A DNA stretch of 64,000 nt from Aquisalimonas sp007126095 (GCF_048323695.1 NZ_JBLWFT010000006.1:62001-126000), one strand, 5' to 3'. Counted from the first letter of the stretch, positions 16,734-26,395 are shown. The notes: generated from the sequence alone by a model not told the origin. Numbers and translations are program-made.

Positions 16734-17513
16734 ATGGCATCGGAAAATCCCGTTATCGAAACCCGGGATCTGACCATCCAGTTCGGTGGTCATGTGGCCG
16801 TCAACCAGGTCTCCTGCGCGTTCTATCCGGGCACCCTGACGTCCATCGTCGGGCCCAATGGCGCGGGCAAGACCACCTGGTTCAACCTGATCTCGGGACA
16901 GCTCAGACCCACCAGCGGGCAGGTCCTGCTGCACGGTGAGGACATCTCCCGGCTGCCGGCGCCAACCCGGGCGGACAAGGGGCTGGGGCGTGCCTTTCAG
17001 CTCACCAACCTGTTCCCCAACCTGACGGTGCTGGAGAACACCCGCCTGGCCGTCGCGTCGCGCTACAACATTGGCTACAACTTCTGGAACATGGCCGCCC
17101 GTCGCCAGGACATCACCGACAAGGCCATGCACTACCTCACCCAGGTCAAGCTCGCCCACCGCGCCGACTACGTGGCCAACGGCCTGCCGCACGGTGACCA
17201 GCGCAAGCTGGAGGTCGGGCTTCTGCTCGCGCTGGAGCCGGAAGTGTTCATGTTCGACGAGCCCACCGCGGGCATGAGCGTGGATGAAGTGCCGATCATT
17301 CTGGACCTGATCGCAGACATCAAGGCGCGCGAGGACAAGGTCGTGCTGCTGGTCGAGCACAAGATGGACGTGGTGCGCAGCCTGTCCGACCGTATCGTCG
17401 TGCTGCACAACGGTGAACTTGTCGCCGACGGCGAGCCGGCAGAGGTGATCGCCTCGCCGGTGGTCCAGGAGGCCTATCTCGGTGCCGCGCAGGACGAAAC
17501 GGAACAGGCGTAA
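16734..17513 (+). CDS. ABC importer ATPase, LivG type
   Basis: This 259-residue ATPase has Walker A Gly-Pro-Asn-Gly-Ala-Gly-Lys-Thr at 40-47 and Walker B Val-Phe-Met-Phe-Asp-Glu at 171-176. The Gly-Arg-Ala-Phe-Gln-Leu Q-loop region is typical of the LivG subfamily. The ABC signature is divergent: Leu-Pro-His-Gly-Asp-Gln (151-156) replaces the usual Leu-Ser-x-Gly-x-Gln, a variation also found in urea and amide importers. It follows the receptor after 125 bp containing two hairpins. Confidence 0.92.
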   Translation: MASENPVIETRDLTIQFGGHVAVNQVSCAFYPGTLTSIVGPNGAGKTTWFNLISGQLRPTSGQVLLHGEDISRLPAPTRADKGLGRAFQLTNLFPNLTVLENTRLAVASRYNIGYNFWNMAARRQDITDKAMHYLTQVKLAHRADYVANGLPHGDQRKLEVGLLLALEPEVFMFDEPTAGMSVDEVPIILDLIADIKAREDKVVLLVEHKMDVVRSLSDRIVVLHNGELVADGEPAEVIASPVVQEAYLGAAQDETEQA

Positions 17514-17562
17514 CGCTCCGGTGACAGGGGTGTTGCCATCTTGACGGATGAGGGACGCGAAC

Positions 17563-18288
17563 ATGGCTGAGCCATTGATGAAACTGTCCGGTGTCCATGC
17601 GGACATCGGACAGTACCACATCCTCCACGGCGTCGATCTCGAACTGCCGAAGGGGGAGCTGACCGTATTGCTGGGGCGCAATGGTGCCGGCAAGAGTACG
17701 ACCCTGAGGACCATCATGGGGCTGACCGACGTGCCGCGCGGGCGCGTCGAGTTCAAGGGCGAGGACATCACCGAATGGGCAACGCCGCGCATCGCCCGCA
17801 GCGGGATCGCCTTTGTGCCCGAGGACATGGGCATCTTCCAGCTGCTGTCGGTGCGCGAGAACCTGGAGTTGGCCGCCGCCAGCGGCCCCATCGACAAGCA
17901 GCGCCTGGAGTGGGTCTTCGGGCTGTTTCCGGCGCTGAAGAAATTCTGGCAGACCGATGCCGGCAATCTCTCGGGCGGGCAGAAGCAGATGCTCGCCATT
18001 GCCCGCGCAATCATCGAGCCGCGGGATCTGCTGCTGGTGGACGAGCCCACGAAGGGGCTGGCGCCCTCGATCATCAACGACCTGCGCGACGCCTTTCGCG
18101 AGCTCAAGGATCAGGAGGCGACCATCCTGCTCGTGGAACAGAACTTCAATTTCGCCCGTGCGCTGGGCCAGACCGTGGCGGTCATGGACGACGGCCGAGT
18201 CGTGCATGCCGGCAGCATGGCGGCTCTGGCCGAAGACGAGGCCCTGCAGCAGGAGCTGCTGGGGCTGAGTCTGGGCGCGCACCAGTAG
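17563..18288 (+). CDS. ABC importer ATPase, LivF type
   Basis: This 241-residue second ATPase of the importer has Walker A Gly-Arg-Asn-Gly-Ala-Gly-Lys-Ser at 38-45, a canonical Leu-Ser-Gly-Gly-Gln signature and Walker B Leu-Leu-Leu-Val-Asp-Glu-Pro-Thr-Lys-Gly-Leu. The ATG at 17563 has GAGGGA seven bases upstream; an in-frame ATG at 17548 would add five residues. It pairs with the LivG-type ATPase to form the heterodimeric motor. Confidence 0.92.
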   Translation: MAEPLMKLSGVHADIGQYHILHGVDLELPKGELTVLLGRNGAGKSTTLRTIMGLTDVPRGRVEFKGEDITEWATPRIARSGIAFVPEDMGIFQLLSVRENLELAAASGPIDKQRLEWVFGLFPALKKFWQTDAGNLSGGQKQMLAIARAIIEPRDLLLVDEPTKGLAPSIINDLRDAFRELKDQEATILLVEQNFNFARALGQTVAVMDDGRVVHAGSMAALAEDEALQQELLGLSLGAHQ

Positions 18289-18301
18289 GGGGAGTGGACC
18301 A

Positions 18302-19444
18302 ATGACCACAGAAACAAGCGTGTTGCAGGACACCCGGCCAACGCCGGGAGTGCGGCAGCGGCTGGCGGCGTTCCGCCAGGGGTACCCGCATTTCTTCCTG
18401 CTCGGACTTCTGGTGGGTGTCATGCTGATTCTGGCACTGGTGCCGTATCAGCTGGTTGCCGGGCCGTGGCTCCGCGCCGGCGAGGATGTGCCGTACCTGC
18501 TCCAGTATTTCCGCATGGGGACCACCACCTGGTTCGTGCTGACCGTCAGTGGCATGGCCATGGGGCTGCTGATCTTCATCATGTCCTCCGGCATGACGCT
18601 GACCTTCGGCCTCATGAGCGTGCTCAACCTCGGGCACGGCGGCTTCATCTCCTTTGGTGCTTTCTGCGGCGCTACGGTTGTCGTCTACTTCTCGGCCTGG
18701 GCAGCGAGCGGCAACCTGTTTCTCACCATCGCCGTCCTGATGATGGCGTGTTTCTACGCCATGCTGATCACCGGCGCGCTGGGGGTGTTCTTCGAACGGG
18801 TGGTGATCAAGCCCGTCTACGGTGATCACCTCAAGCAGATTCTCGTGACCATCGGCGGCGCCATCATCCTGATGGAGCTCATCCACGTGATCTGGGGGGC
18901 CACCGACGTGCCGGTGCCCCGCCCGCAACTGCTGCGCGGCGCGGTCATCATCGATCAGGCGATTCCCTTCATCGGCGGGGCCGCCATCGAGATCTACCGG
19001 CTCATGGCCGTCATCGTAGGGCTCATTCTCTACGGGCTGATGCTGCTGGTCATCAACAAGACCAAGGTCGGAGTGCTCATTCGCGCCGGCGTGGAAAGCC
19101 GCGAGATGGTCGAGGTCCAGGGGTATCGCATCAACCTGCTGTTCCTGGCCGTCTTCGTCGCGGGCTCGGCGCTGGCCGGCCTGGGGGGCGCCATGTGGGG
19201 CATGTACGAGCAGATCGTCAACGCCCACATGGGTGAGCACCTCATGATCATGGTGGTTGTGGTCATCATTCTCGGTGGCCTGGGTTCGATTACCGGCTGT
19301 TTCTACGGCGCCATTCTGGTCGGCCTGATCAATCTCTACGTGGGGTACCTGGAGCCGCGGCTGGCCGGTATCGCCACCGTGGGCTTGATGGTGGCCGTGC
19401 TCATGTGGCGGCCGCAGGGCCTGATTCCGGTGCTTCGGCACTGA
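18302..19444 (+). CDS. ABC importer permease, LivH type
   Basis: This 380-residue membrane protein has about nine hydrophobic segments and the characteristic Ser-Val-Leu-Asn-Leu-Gly-His-Gly-Gly segment of BPD_transp_2 permeases near residue 105. The N-terminal extension of about 75 residues, including a first membrane segment at 32-50, is longer than in E. coli LivH (308 residues). A GGGGAG precedes the ATG. It lies 13 bp after the LivF-type gene. Confidence 0.9.
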   Translation: MTTETSVLQDTRPTPGVRQRLAAFRQGYPHFFLLGLLVGVMLILALVPYQLVAGPWLRAGEDVPYLLQYFRMGTTTWFVLTVSGMAMGLLIFIMSSGMTLTFGLMSVLNLGHGGFISFGAFCGATVVVYFSAWAASGNLFLTIAVLMMACFYAMLITGALGVFFERVVIKPVYGDHLKQILVTIGGAIILMELIHVIWGATDVPVPRPQLLRGAVIIDQAIPFIGGAAIEIYRLMAVIVGLILYGLMLLVINKTKVGVLIRAGVESREMVEVQGYRINLLFLAVFVAGSALAGLGGAMWGMYEQIVNAHMGEHLMIMVVVVIILGGLGSITGCFYGAILVGLINLYVGYLEPRLAGIATVGLMVAVLMWRPQGLIPVLRH

Positions 19445-19467
19445 CCTGATACGGGAGAAGAACAACC

Positions 19468-20685
19468 ATGATTCATTCACTGCTATCAGGCGACTATCCC
19501 CGCAGCCGGTTGCTCACCGTGCTGTTGATCGCAATCTTCATCGGGCTTGCCCTGGGGCCGTTTCTCTTCAGTGGCACCGTCGCGTTCCGGACCATGGGGC
19601 TGATTGTCGTCTTCATTCTCGTGGTCGCCGCCTACGACCTGATGCTCGGGTACACCCACGTGGTGTCGTTCGCGCACTTGATGTTCTTCGGCTTCGGCGC
19701 CTACGGCGTCGCTATGGCCCTGGATAGCATGGGCTCGAATTTCACCGCCATTGCCGTCGGCACCGGCGCCAGTCTGCTGGCCTCGATCGTGGTCGCGCTG
19801 CTGCTGGGGCTGCTCTCGCTGCGGGTGAAGGCGATCTTCTTCGCCCTGGTGACGCTGGCCATCGCTTTCTCGTTCATGGTGCTGGTCAACCAGCTCTACA
19901 CCCTGACCGGCGGCGAGGACGGCATGCGCGTGGCGGTGCCACGGGAGCTGGGCCCGGCGTTCCGGCTTGACGAGCCGCTCACCGGCTTCAGTCTGCTGGG
20001 CTGGCTCTGGGGCGTGGTGACCAACCCCCTTGGCCTCGTCGAGGTGACCCGCGAGGCGTTCTTCGACGTGCGCGCGAACGGCCGGTTGCTGATGTACTAC
20101 GTCTCGTTCGTGATCACGCTGGTGCTGTTCCTGGGCATGCTCCGGCTGGTGAACTCGCCCTTCGGCCGCGTGCTGCTGGCCATCCGCGAGAACGAGTTCC
20201 GTGCCGAGGCGCTGGGTTACCGCACGGTGTACTACCGCACGGCCGTCGTGGTTCTGGCGTCCGCGCTGGCAACGATCGGCGGCGTCATGTTCGCGCTGGT
20301 GACCCGTTACATCACGCCGGAGAGCACCCTGGATTTCGAACTTGCGGTGTTCGTGCTGCTGATGTGCGTCATCGGCGGCATGGGAACGCTCTACGGGGCG
20401 GTGATCGGGGCCACCGTCTTCCTGATCGCCCAGAACTACCTGCAGGATTTGCTCGGCGTGCTGTCGGGGTGGATGGAGCACGTGCCGGTGCTGGCCATGG
20501 CTGCACCGCTGTTCGGCTCGGACCGCTGGCTGCTTTGGTTCGGCGTGCTGTTCGTGCTCAGCGTCTACTTCTTCCCCACCGGCATTGTTGGTCAGCTCCG
20601 CGAGTGGGCGGCCCGGCGGTCGCGCGCGGGTGAGGAGCTGGTAGAGGGCGAGAAAGTGGACGAGCCCGCCAGCCACGGGGCGTGA
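19468..20685 (+). CDS. ABC importer permease, LivM type
   Basis: This 405-residue membrane protein has about ten transmembrane segments and the LivM-family Glu-Asn-Glu-Phe-Arg-Ala-Glu-Ala-Leu-Gly-Tyr coupling segment near residues 243-253. GGAGAAG precedes the ATG. It completes the importer, whose order is receptor, LivG, LivF, LivH, LivM rather than the receptor-H-M-G-F order of E. coli. Its stop codon directly abuts the stop of the convergent patatin gene, leaving no room for a terminator. Confidence 0.9.
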   Translation: MIHSLLSGDYPRSRLLTVLLIAIFIGLALGPFLFSGTVAFRTMGLIVVFILVVAAYDLMLGYTHVVSFAHLMFFGFGAYGVAMALDSMGSNFTAIAVGTGASLLASIVVALLLGLLSLRVKAIFFALVTLAIAFSFMVLVNQLYTLTGGEDGMRVAVPRELGPAFRLDEPLTGFSLLGWLWGVVTNPLGLVEVTREAFFDVRANGRLLMYYVSFVITLVLFLGMLRLVNSPFGRVLLAIRENEFRAEALGYRTVYYRTAVVVLASALATIGGVMFALVTRYITPESTLDFELAVFVLLMCVIGGMGTLYGAVIGATVFLIAQNYLQDLLGVLSGWMEHVPVLAMAAPLFGSDRWLLWFGVLFVLSVYFFPTGIVGQLREWAARRSRAGEELVEGEKVDEPASHGA

Positions 20686-21726
20686 TCACGTCCCGGTCGT
20701 GAAGGAGCTGCGGCGGCCCAGGTGGCCGCCGCAGCGCTGCAGCCACTTCTCGGCCGCGGTGCGCCCCTCGTCTCGCAGGTGGCAAAGGAACTTCCAGTCC
20801 GCATTGATGCGGCTGTTGCGCCCCATGCCCTCGGTGACTGTGCCGGTGTCGAGGGCGTGCAGGCGGTGGGCGCGCCATGGCAGGCCGTGATGGACCGCCG
20901 CAATGCCCTTGCGCAGCATGCCGAGCACCTCCAGCTCTCGCATCAGATTGGCATTGAACGCGATTTCGTTCGCGCGATCGACGATCTCGGGGACGCTGGT
21001 GGGCAGATCCCGTCGCTCGGGGGGTGTCAACTGTATCAGCAGCAGGTCTTTTGCGCGGCACTCCAGTACCAGCGGCCAGAGCGCCGGGTTGGCGGTATAG
21101 CCGCCATCCCAGTATGCCTCGCCATCGATTTCAATGGCGTGGAAGAGAAGCGGCAGGCAGGCCGAGGCGGCGACAGCTTTCGGTGAGAGTTCGCTGTTGC
21201 GGAACAGCGTGACGCCGCCCGTGCGGACTCGGGTGGCGGAGACGAACAACCGCAGCCGCGGGTCACGGCGCAGGCGCTCGAAGTCCACGGTGTCCGCGAG
21301 CACGCGCAGGAGCGGATTGTAGCCCGAGGGGTTCAGCTGATAGGGCGAGGCCATGCGGGTCAGGCTGTTCATCAGCAGAAAGCCGGGTGACCAGTCGCGG
21401 TTCCAGCCGTGCAGCAGATAGTCCAGTGGCGTCGCCTGCAGCGGCCCGAGCTGGGCCTGGTCGCTGACGGTGCGCCAGAGCCGCTCGAGGCTATTGCGCG
21501 CCCCCTCGCGGCCGCCTTCCAGGTAGCCGCTGGCAAACGCCACCGCGTTGATGGCGCCGGCACTGGCGCCGCTGAGGCCGTCGTAGCCGATGCGCCGTTC
21601 GTCCAGCAGTCGGTCGAGAACGCCCCAGGTGAACGCGCCGTGGCTGCCCCCGCCCTGCAGGGCCAGATTCAGCCGCACCCGCGGCATGCCGATGAGCCGA
21701 TCCCGTGCATGACTCAGCCAGCCCAT
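20686..21726 (-). CDS. Patatin-like phospholipase
   Basis: This patatin-family hydrolase of about 346 residues has the oxyanion motif Gly-Gly-Gly-Ser-His-Gly-Ala, the nucleophile Ser in Gly-Ala-Ser-Ala-Gly and the dyad Asp in Trp-Asp-Gly-Gly. It probably cleaves ester bonds of phospholipids or other acyl esters. The start is uncertain: ATG at 21726 has GGAG six bases upstream, ATG at 21744 and ATG at 21687 are alternatives, and the frame begins with TTG at 21816. No signal peptide is obvious. It is transcribed divergently from the HDOD gene. Confidence 0.85.
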   Translation of the reverse strand: MGWLSHARDRLIGMPRVRLNLALQGGGSHGAFTWGVLDRLLDERRIGYDGLSGASAGAINAVAFASGYLEGGREGARNSLERLWRTVSDQAQLGPLQATPLDYLLHGWNRDWSPGFLLMNSLTRMASPYQLNPSGYNPLLRVLADTVDFERLRRDPRLRLFVSATRVRTGGVTLFRNSELSPKAVAASACLPLLFHAIEIDGEAYWDGGYTANPALWPLVLECRAKDLLLIQLTPPERRDLPTSVPEIVDRANEIAFNANLMRELEVLGMLRKGIAAVHHGLPWRAHRLHALDTGTVTEGMGRNSRINADWKFLCHLRDEGRTAAEKWLQRCGGHLGRRSSFTTGT

Positions 21727-21836
21727 GACACGCTCCGGCCACATAAGGGCTGCCCTGGCTGTGAGCTGCGTCGCACTTGGCGGAGACCTCTCTGTGATAG
21801 CGTGCCCGGTACTCAAATCAACGATAACACGCGATC

Positions 21837-23078
21837 ATGGATTCGATTCGTCAACACGTTCTGGAAGAGCTGGTTCCCCTGATCGAGCTGCCTGAACACG
21901 CCCTGCGCCAACTCGCGGAGGAAGCGGAGATCGAGGATCACATCGCGCGCAGCGTTATTTTCCGCAAGGGCGGCGATGACGGCTGGCTGCGGTATGTGCT
22001 CTCCGGTGCCGTGGTGCTGGTGGATGATCAGGGGCACCGCCGCACGTTTACCGGTACGGGTGACGCCGGTGTCTATCCGGAGCCCCTTGCCGGTTGCCGG
22101 CCCTACCCCCATCACGCCGTTGCCAGCACCGATGTGCGCCTGATCAGAGTCCCCCGGGAGCGGGTGGATGCCCTGCTCGACCTTGCCCGGCCTCCCGGCT
22201 ACGCCGTGGACGAGCTGCAGCCCGACGCGGACGACCCGGGCGAGGGCCTGTTCTATCGTCTCATCGACGATCTCATGAGCGATCGCCTGGACCTCCCGAG
22301 CATGCCCAATATGGCCCTGCGGGTGCGCCAGGCCGTGGAACAGGACGACGCCTCCGCGAGCGAAGTGGCGAAGATCATCCAGGCCGATCCGGCGCTGGCG
22401 GCGCGACTGATCCAGATCGCCAACAGCCCGGCCTACGGCGGGCAGGGCACCGTCGATTCTCTCACGGTGGCCATCACCCGGCTCGGGCTCAAGGCGACGC
22501 GCGAGATGGTGCTGGCCGTGACCCTGCGCTCACTGTTCAGCTCCGAGCATCCGCTGATTCACCAGCGCATGACCGAATTGTGGATGCACAGCGCGCTGGT
22601 GGCGGCGATCTGTCAGGTCATGGCCAAGCGCCTGGACGGGTTCAACCCGCAGCGCGCGTTGCTGGCCGGCCTTGTTCACGATATCGGCATCATCCCGATG
22701 CTCGCCAACGCACACCGCTACCCGTCGCTGGTGGAGAACCCCGGGAAGCTGCAGGACACCGTGTCGGAGTATCGCGACCAGGTGGGTGCAATGATCCTGC
22801 GCCGCTGGAACTTCCCGGACGATATGGTGGACGTCCCTCTCGCCGCCGAGCAGTGGCACCGACGGGCCGTGGATGCGGATTACGCCGACCTGGTCCTGGT
22901 GGCGCAGCTGCGGGCGCTGGCGGGAGTGCCCGGCGATGACATTCCGGAACCTACCGACACATCAGCCTGGCGCCGGCTGCGTCGCGTCGGCAAGGATCTG
23001 GGGGAGGATGGCGACTCGATCCTCGCGGAGGCACGGGAGGAGATCGCCCAGGTGCAGCACCTGCTGCTGGTGCGGTGA
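21837..23078 (+). CDS. HDOD-domain signalling protein with N-terminal cyclic-nucleotide-binding-like domain
   Basis: This 413-residue cytoplasmic protein has residues 1-115 resembling a CRP-type cNMP-binding beta-roll and residues 150-350 forming an HDOD domain. The HDOD part shows Leu-Pro-Ser-Met-Pro near its start and Leu-Val-His-Asp-Ile-Gly, although a complete metal-binding HD phosphohydrolase site is not evident. HDOD proteins act as signalling scaffolds in motility, cell-cycle and stress responses. No good ribosome-binding site precedes the ATG. Its partner and ligand are unknown. Confidence 0.8.
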   Translation: MDSIRQHVLEELVPLIELPEHALRQLAEEAEIEDHIARSVIFRKGGDDGWLRYVLSGAVVLVDDQGHRRTFTGTGDAGVYPEPLAGCRPYPHHAVASTDVRLIRVPRERVDALLDLARPPGYAVDELQPDADDPGEGLFYRLIDDLMSDRLDLPSMPNMALRVRQAVEQDDASASEVAKIIQADPALAARLIQIANSPAYGGQGTVDSLTVAITRLGLKATREMVLAVTLRSLFSSEHPLIHQRMTELWMHSALVAAICQVMAKRLDGFNPQRALLAGLVHDIGIIPMLANAHRYPSLVENPGKLQDTVSEYRDQVGAMILRRWNFPDDMVDVPLAAEQWHRRAVDADYADLVLVAQLRALAGVPGDDIPEPTDTSAWRRLRRVGKDLGEDGDSILAEAREEIAQVQHLLLVR

Positions 23079-23080
23079 GC

Positions 23081-23111
23081 GGCGACGCCCCGTTTGCGGC
23101 GGGGCGCCGCC
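23081..23111. terminator. Bidirectional hairpin between the HDOD gene and fadD
   Basis: GGCGACGCCCC (23081-23091) pairs with GGGGCGCCGCC (23101-23111) with a single mismatch and a nine-base loop. It sits between two convergent stop codons. Confidence 0.6.
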
Positions 23112-23119
23112 AGTAGGCA

Positions 23120-24850
23120 TCAGTCGCCGCTGCTCAAGGCCTCGTTGCGCAGGTCCTTGCGCAGGATCTTGCCCACGGCCGTTTTCGGCAGGTCGTCGGC
23201 GAAGTGGACCTCCTTCGGCACCTTGTAGCCGGTGAGGTTCCTGCGGGCGAACTCGATCACGTCCTCCGCCTTGAGCGACTTGTTGCGCGTAACCACATAG
23301 GCGCGGACGATTTCACCACCGGCTTCGTCGTTGGGAATGCCGATGACCGCAGCTTCGTCGATGTCCGGGTGCTCGCTCAGGACCTCCTCGACCTCGTTCG
23401 GGTAGACGTTGAAGCCGCTGACGTCGATCATGTCCTTCTTGCGGTCCACGATACGGAAGAAACCGCCATCTTCCATCCTGGCCATGTCTCCCGTGCGGAA
23501 GAAGCCGTCCTTGAGCACCGCGTCCGTCTCCTCGGGCTTGTTCCAGTAGCCCTGGAAGACCTGCGGGCCCTTGACCGCCAGCTCGCCCACTTCACCGGGC
23601 GGGACCGGGTTCCAGTCCTCGTCGATGATGCGCACGATGGTGTTCGGCACGGGCAGGCCAATGGTGCCCAGGCGGATTTCGCCACTGGGCTGGTTCACCG
23701 ACACCACCGGGCTGGTCTCGGAAAGGCCGTAGCCCTCGACCGGCACGATACCGATGAGGTTCTTCCATTCTTCCGCCACCGATCCGTGCAGCGCGGTGCC
23801 GCCGGAGACGGTCTGCCGCAGCGGCGGCGGGTTGTTCTTGAACCAGTCCTCGTTCGCCAGGGCGTGGAACAGCACATTGACGCCGGCGAACTGCGTGATC
23901 CGGAACTTCTCGAACGCCTTGCGCAGGTTGCTCGGCGGCCGTGGCGAGGGGCACAGCACGTTGCGGCAGCCGTTGTAGTAGAAGCCCATGAGGTTATTGG
24001 TGAAGGCGAAGATGTGGTAGAGCGGCAGCGCCGTGAGCACGGTCTCCTCGCCCGGTGTGATCACCGGGGCGGAGACCGTCTGCGTCTGTGCCAGGTTCGC
24101 CAGCAGATTGCCGTGGGTGAGCATGGCGCCCTTGGCCGGGCCGGTGGTGCCGCCGGTGTACTGGAGCACGGCCAGGTCCTCCGGCGCGCGCTTCACGGGT
24201 TTCTCCAGCTTGCCCACGTGCGCCTTCCCCGCCGCCAGCGCCTGGCTGATCGGCGTGCTGGCCGCCGTGGGCTCGGGGATCATCTTCTTCAGCTTCATCA
24301 CCGTGTTGATGAGCAGCCGGCGCGGCGCCGGGAAGAACTCGGCGGCCCCGGCCATGATCACGTGCCGCACGTCGGTGCCGTCGATGGCGTCCTTGACATT
24401 GTTGCCGAACAGGTTGAACACCAGCAGGGCCTTGGCGCCGCTGTCCTTGAGCTGGTGGTTGGTTTCCCGCGGGGTATACAGCGGGTTGACGTTCACCAGC
24501 ACCAGACCGGCCTTGAAGATGCCGAATACCGCCACCGGGTAGGACAGGCAATTCGGCATCTGCACCGCGACCCGCTCGCCGGGCTCCAGGCCGAGCTCGT
24601 GGCGGAGGTACGCGGCGAACTGGTCGGAGTAGGTGTCGGTCTCGCGGAAGCTCAGGGAGCCGTGCAGGCCGTTGTCCAGGCAGGTGACAAAGGCGGTGCG
24701 GTCGCCGTTGTCGTCCGCAATGCGACGCGCCAGATCGGCGATGTTACGGTCCGGCAATGGGGTGATTTCCCTGTCCACACCTTTGCCGTAGGAGGCCAGC
24801 CAGGGCTGGTTGTCGTAGGCGGCCTTGGCGTCTTGCGTCGTCTCGTTCAT
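23120..24850 (-). CDS. fadD: Long-chain fatty acid-CoA ligase FadD
   Basis: This 576-residue AMP-forming ligase activates fatty acids to acyl-CoA for beta-oxidation. Its P-loop is Tyr-Thr-Gly-Gly-Thr-Thr-Gly-Pro-Ala-Lys-Gly, followed by Gly-Tyr-Gly-Leu-Ser-Glu-Thr-Ser-Pro, the fatty-acid signature Asp-Arg-Lys-Lys-Asp-Met-Ile-Asp-Val-Ser-Gly-Phe-Asn-Val-Tyr-Pro, and the C-terminal catalytic Lys in Val-Gly-Lys-Ile-Leu-Arg-Lys. The ATG at 24850 is preceded by GAGGACGGAG; the frame open to 25453 overlaps pabB and is not coding. Length is normal for FadD. Confidence 0.92.
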   Translation of the reverse strand: MNETTQDAKAAYDNQPWLASYGKGVDREITPLPDRNIADLARRIADDNGDRTAFVTCLDNGLHGSLSFRETDTYSDQFAAYLRHELGLEPGERVAVQMPNCLSYPVAVFGIFKAGLVLVNVNPLYTPRETNHQLKDSGAKALLVFNLFGNNVKDAIDGTDVRHVIMAGAAEFFPAPRRLLINTVMKLKKMIPEPTAASTPISQALAAGKAHVGKLEKPVKRAPEDLAVLQYTGGTTGPAKGAMLTHGNLLANLAQTQTVSAPVITPGEETVLTALPLYHIFAFTNNLMGFYYNGCRNVLCPSPRPPSNLRKAFEKFRITQFAGVNVLFHALANEDWFKNNPPPLRQTVSGGTALHGSVAEEWKNLIGIVPVEGYGLSETSPVVSVNQPSGEIRLGTIGLPVPNTIVRIIDEDWNPVPPGEVGELAVKGPQVFQGYWNKPEETDAVLKDGFFRTGDMARMEDGGFFRIVDRKKDMIDVSGFNVYPNEVEEVLSEHPDIDEAAVIGIPNDEAGGEIVRAYVVTRNKSLKAEDVIEFARRNLTGYKVPKEVHFADDLPKTAVGKILRKDLRNEALSSGD

Positions 24851-25033
24851 GCTCTCCGTCCTCGCGTGTCTTGTTCTCGTACACAGGGTGCGCAACACGT
24901 CGCACCGTTCGTGCGCCAAGATACAGACCGGGCAGTCTTGTTGCCAGCCTGAAGCGGGGTTCAGCATGAAACATATTGGAGAACTGTACCAGGTGACAAG
25001 CGTCGACCGACCCGGTCGCGGGAGGCTTGTGCC

Positions 25034-26395
25034 GTGACCGGCACGCAGGTGGCGGAACTGCCCTATCCGGAGGATGCGGCGGACGCATTCGCGCGCCTGC
25101 GCCCGCTTGCCGGCGCCGCCTGGCTGGACAGCGGTGCGCCGCGTCATCAGGCGCGTTACGACATCATGGTCGCGCTGCCCGGGCGAGAGCTGTTGCGCCG
25201 GGAGGGTGTGTGCTGGCGTCGCGAGGGTGGCGACTGGATCCGCATCGAGGGCGACGTCTGGGCGCTGATCGCGGACATGCTCGGGCCGCGCCGGGAGGCG
25301 GTGCCCGGTGTGCCGTTTTCGGGTGGCGCCCTGGGGTGCTTCGGCTACGACCTGGGGCAGGCGGACGTGCTGGCGCCCCGGGATGATCGGCCGGGTGACG
25401 GTTTGCCGGAGCTTTGGCTCGGTTTCTATGACGCGGCACTGATCCTGGATCACGAGACGCGCCGCGCGTTGCTGGTGCAGCGCCCCGGTGGTGAGCGGGC
25501 CGCCACCGGCATCCGCGAGCGGTTGCTGCAGCCGACGGCTCCGACGCCGGCCCCGTTTCGGGCGGGTGCATTGCAGGAAGAGCCGGGGCGGGACGGGTAC
25601 GGTCGTGCGTTCCGGGCCGTACGCCGTTATCTGCGCGACGGCGACTGTTACCAGGTCAATCTAGCGCGCGCGTTCCGCTGCGGTTTCAGGGGTGACCCCT
25701 TCGATGCCTACACGCGGCTGCGCCGCTGGTCGCCGGTGCCCCACGGTGCCTGGATGACGCTGCCCGGAGGGCAGAGCGTGCTGAGTCTTTCCCCGGAGCG
25801 GTTTCTTGCGGTGACGGATGATCGCGTGGAGACCCGGCCGATCAAGGGAACCCGGCCGCGTGACAGAGATGCGGCCCGGGATCGGGCGCTTGCGGAGGCG
25901 CTGGCCGGCAGCCCCAAGGACCGGGCTGAGAACGTCATGATCGTCGACCTGCTGCGCAACGATCTCGGCAAGGTGTGCCGCCCGGGCAGTGTGACCGTCA
26001 GTCAGTTGTTCGGGGTGGAGTCGTTCGCCAGCGTGCACCACATGGTGAGCGTCGTCGAGGGGCGGCTGACGCCCGGCACCATGGCGACGGACCTGCTGCG
26101 CGCGAGCTTTCCCGGTGGCTCCATCACCGGAGCGCCGAAAAAGCGGGCCATGGAGATCATTGCCGAACTGGAGCCGAGCCGCCGTGGCCTCTATTGTGGC
26201 GCCATCGGGTACATCGGCTACGACGGCACCATGGACACCAGCATCACCATCCGTACCGCCGTGTGCGCCGACGGCGTGATGACGTACCGGGCGGGCGGCG
26301 GCCTGGTCATGGATTCCGACGAGGCCGAGGAGTATCAGGAGACCCGGGACAAGGCCCACGCTTTCCTGAAACTGGCGGGTGAGGGCGGTGATTAG
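25034..26395 (+). CDS. pabB: Aminodeoxychorismate synthase component I PabB
   Basis: This 453-residue chorismate-binding enzyme makes 4-amino-4-deoxychorismate for folate synthesis. The Pro-Ile-Lys-Gly-Thr-Arg-Pro-Arg motif contains the Lys that separates PabB from anthranilate synthase (TrpE has Ala). Asp-Leu-Leu-Arg-Asn-Asp-Leu and Phe-Pro-Gly-Gly-Ser-Ile-Thr-Gly-Ala-Pro-Lys are conserved. The start is GTG at 25034 with GGAGG about eight bases upstream. It is divergent from fadD and overlaps the next convergent gene by four bases at the 3' end. Confidence 0.93.
   Translation: MTGTQVAELPYPEDAADAFARLRPLAGAAWLDSGAPRHQARYDIMVALPGRELLRREGVCWRREGGDWIRIEGDVWALIADMLGPRREAVPGVPFSGGALGCFGYDLGQADVLAPRDDRPGDGLPELWLGFYDAALILDHETRRALLVQRPGGERAATGIRERLLQPTAPTPAPFRAGALQEEPGRDGYGRAFRAVRRYLRDGDCYQVNLARAFRCGFRGDPFDAYTRLRRWSPVPHGAWMTLPGGQSVLSLSPERFLAVTDDRVETRPIKGTRPRDRDAARDRALAEALAGSPKDRAENVMIVDLLRNDLGKVCRPGSVTVSQLFGVESFASVHHMVSVVEGRLTPGTMATDLLRASFPGGSITGAPKKRAMEIIAELEPSRRGLYCGAIGYIGYDGTMDTSITIRTAVCADGVMTYRAGGGLVMDSDEAEEYQETRDKAHAFLKLAGEGGD

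Noticed and set aside
23204..24952. 582-codon plus-strand frame opposite fadD
   Set aside because: Shadow of the fadD reading frame in high-GC DNA; its composition mirrors the sense codons and no domain is recognisable.
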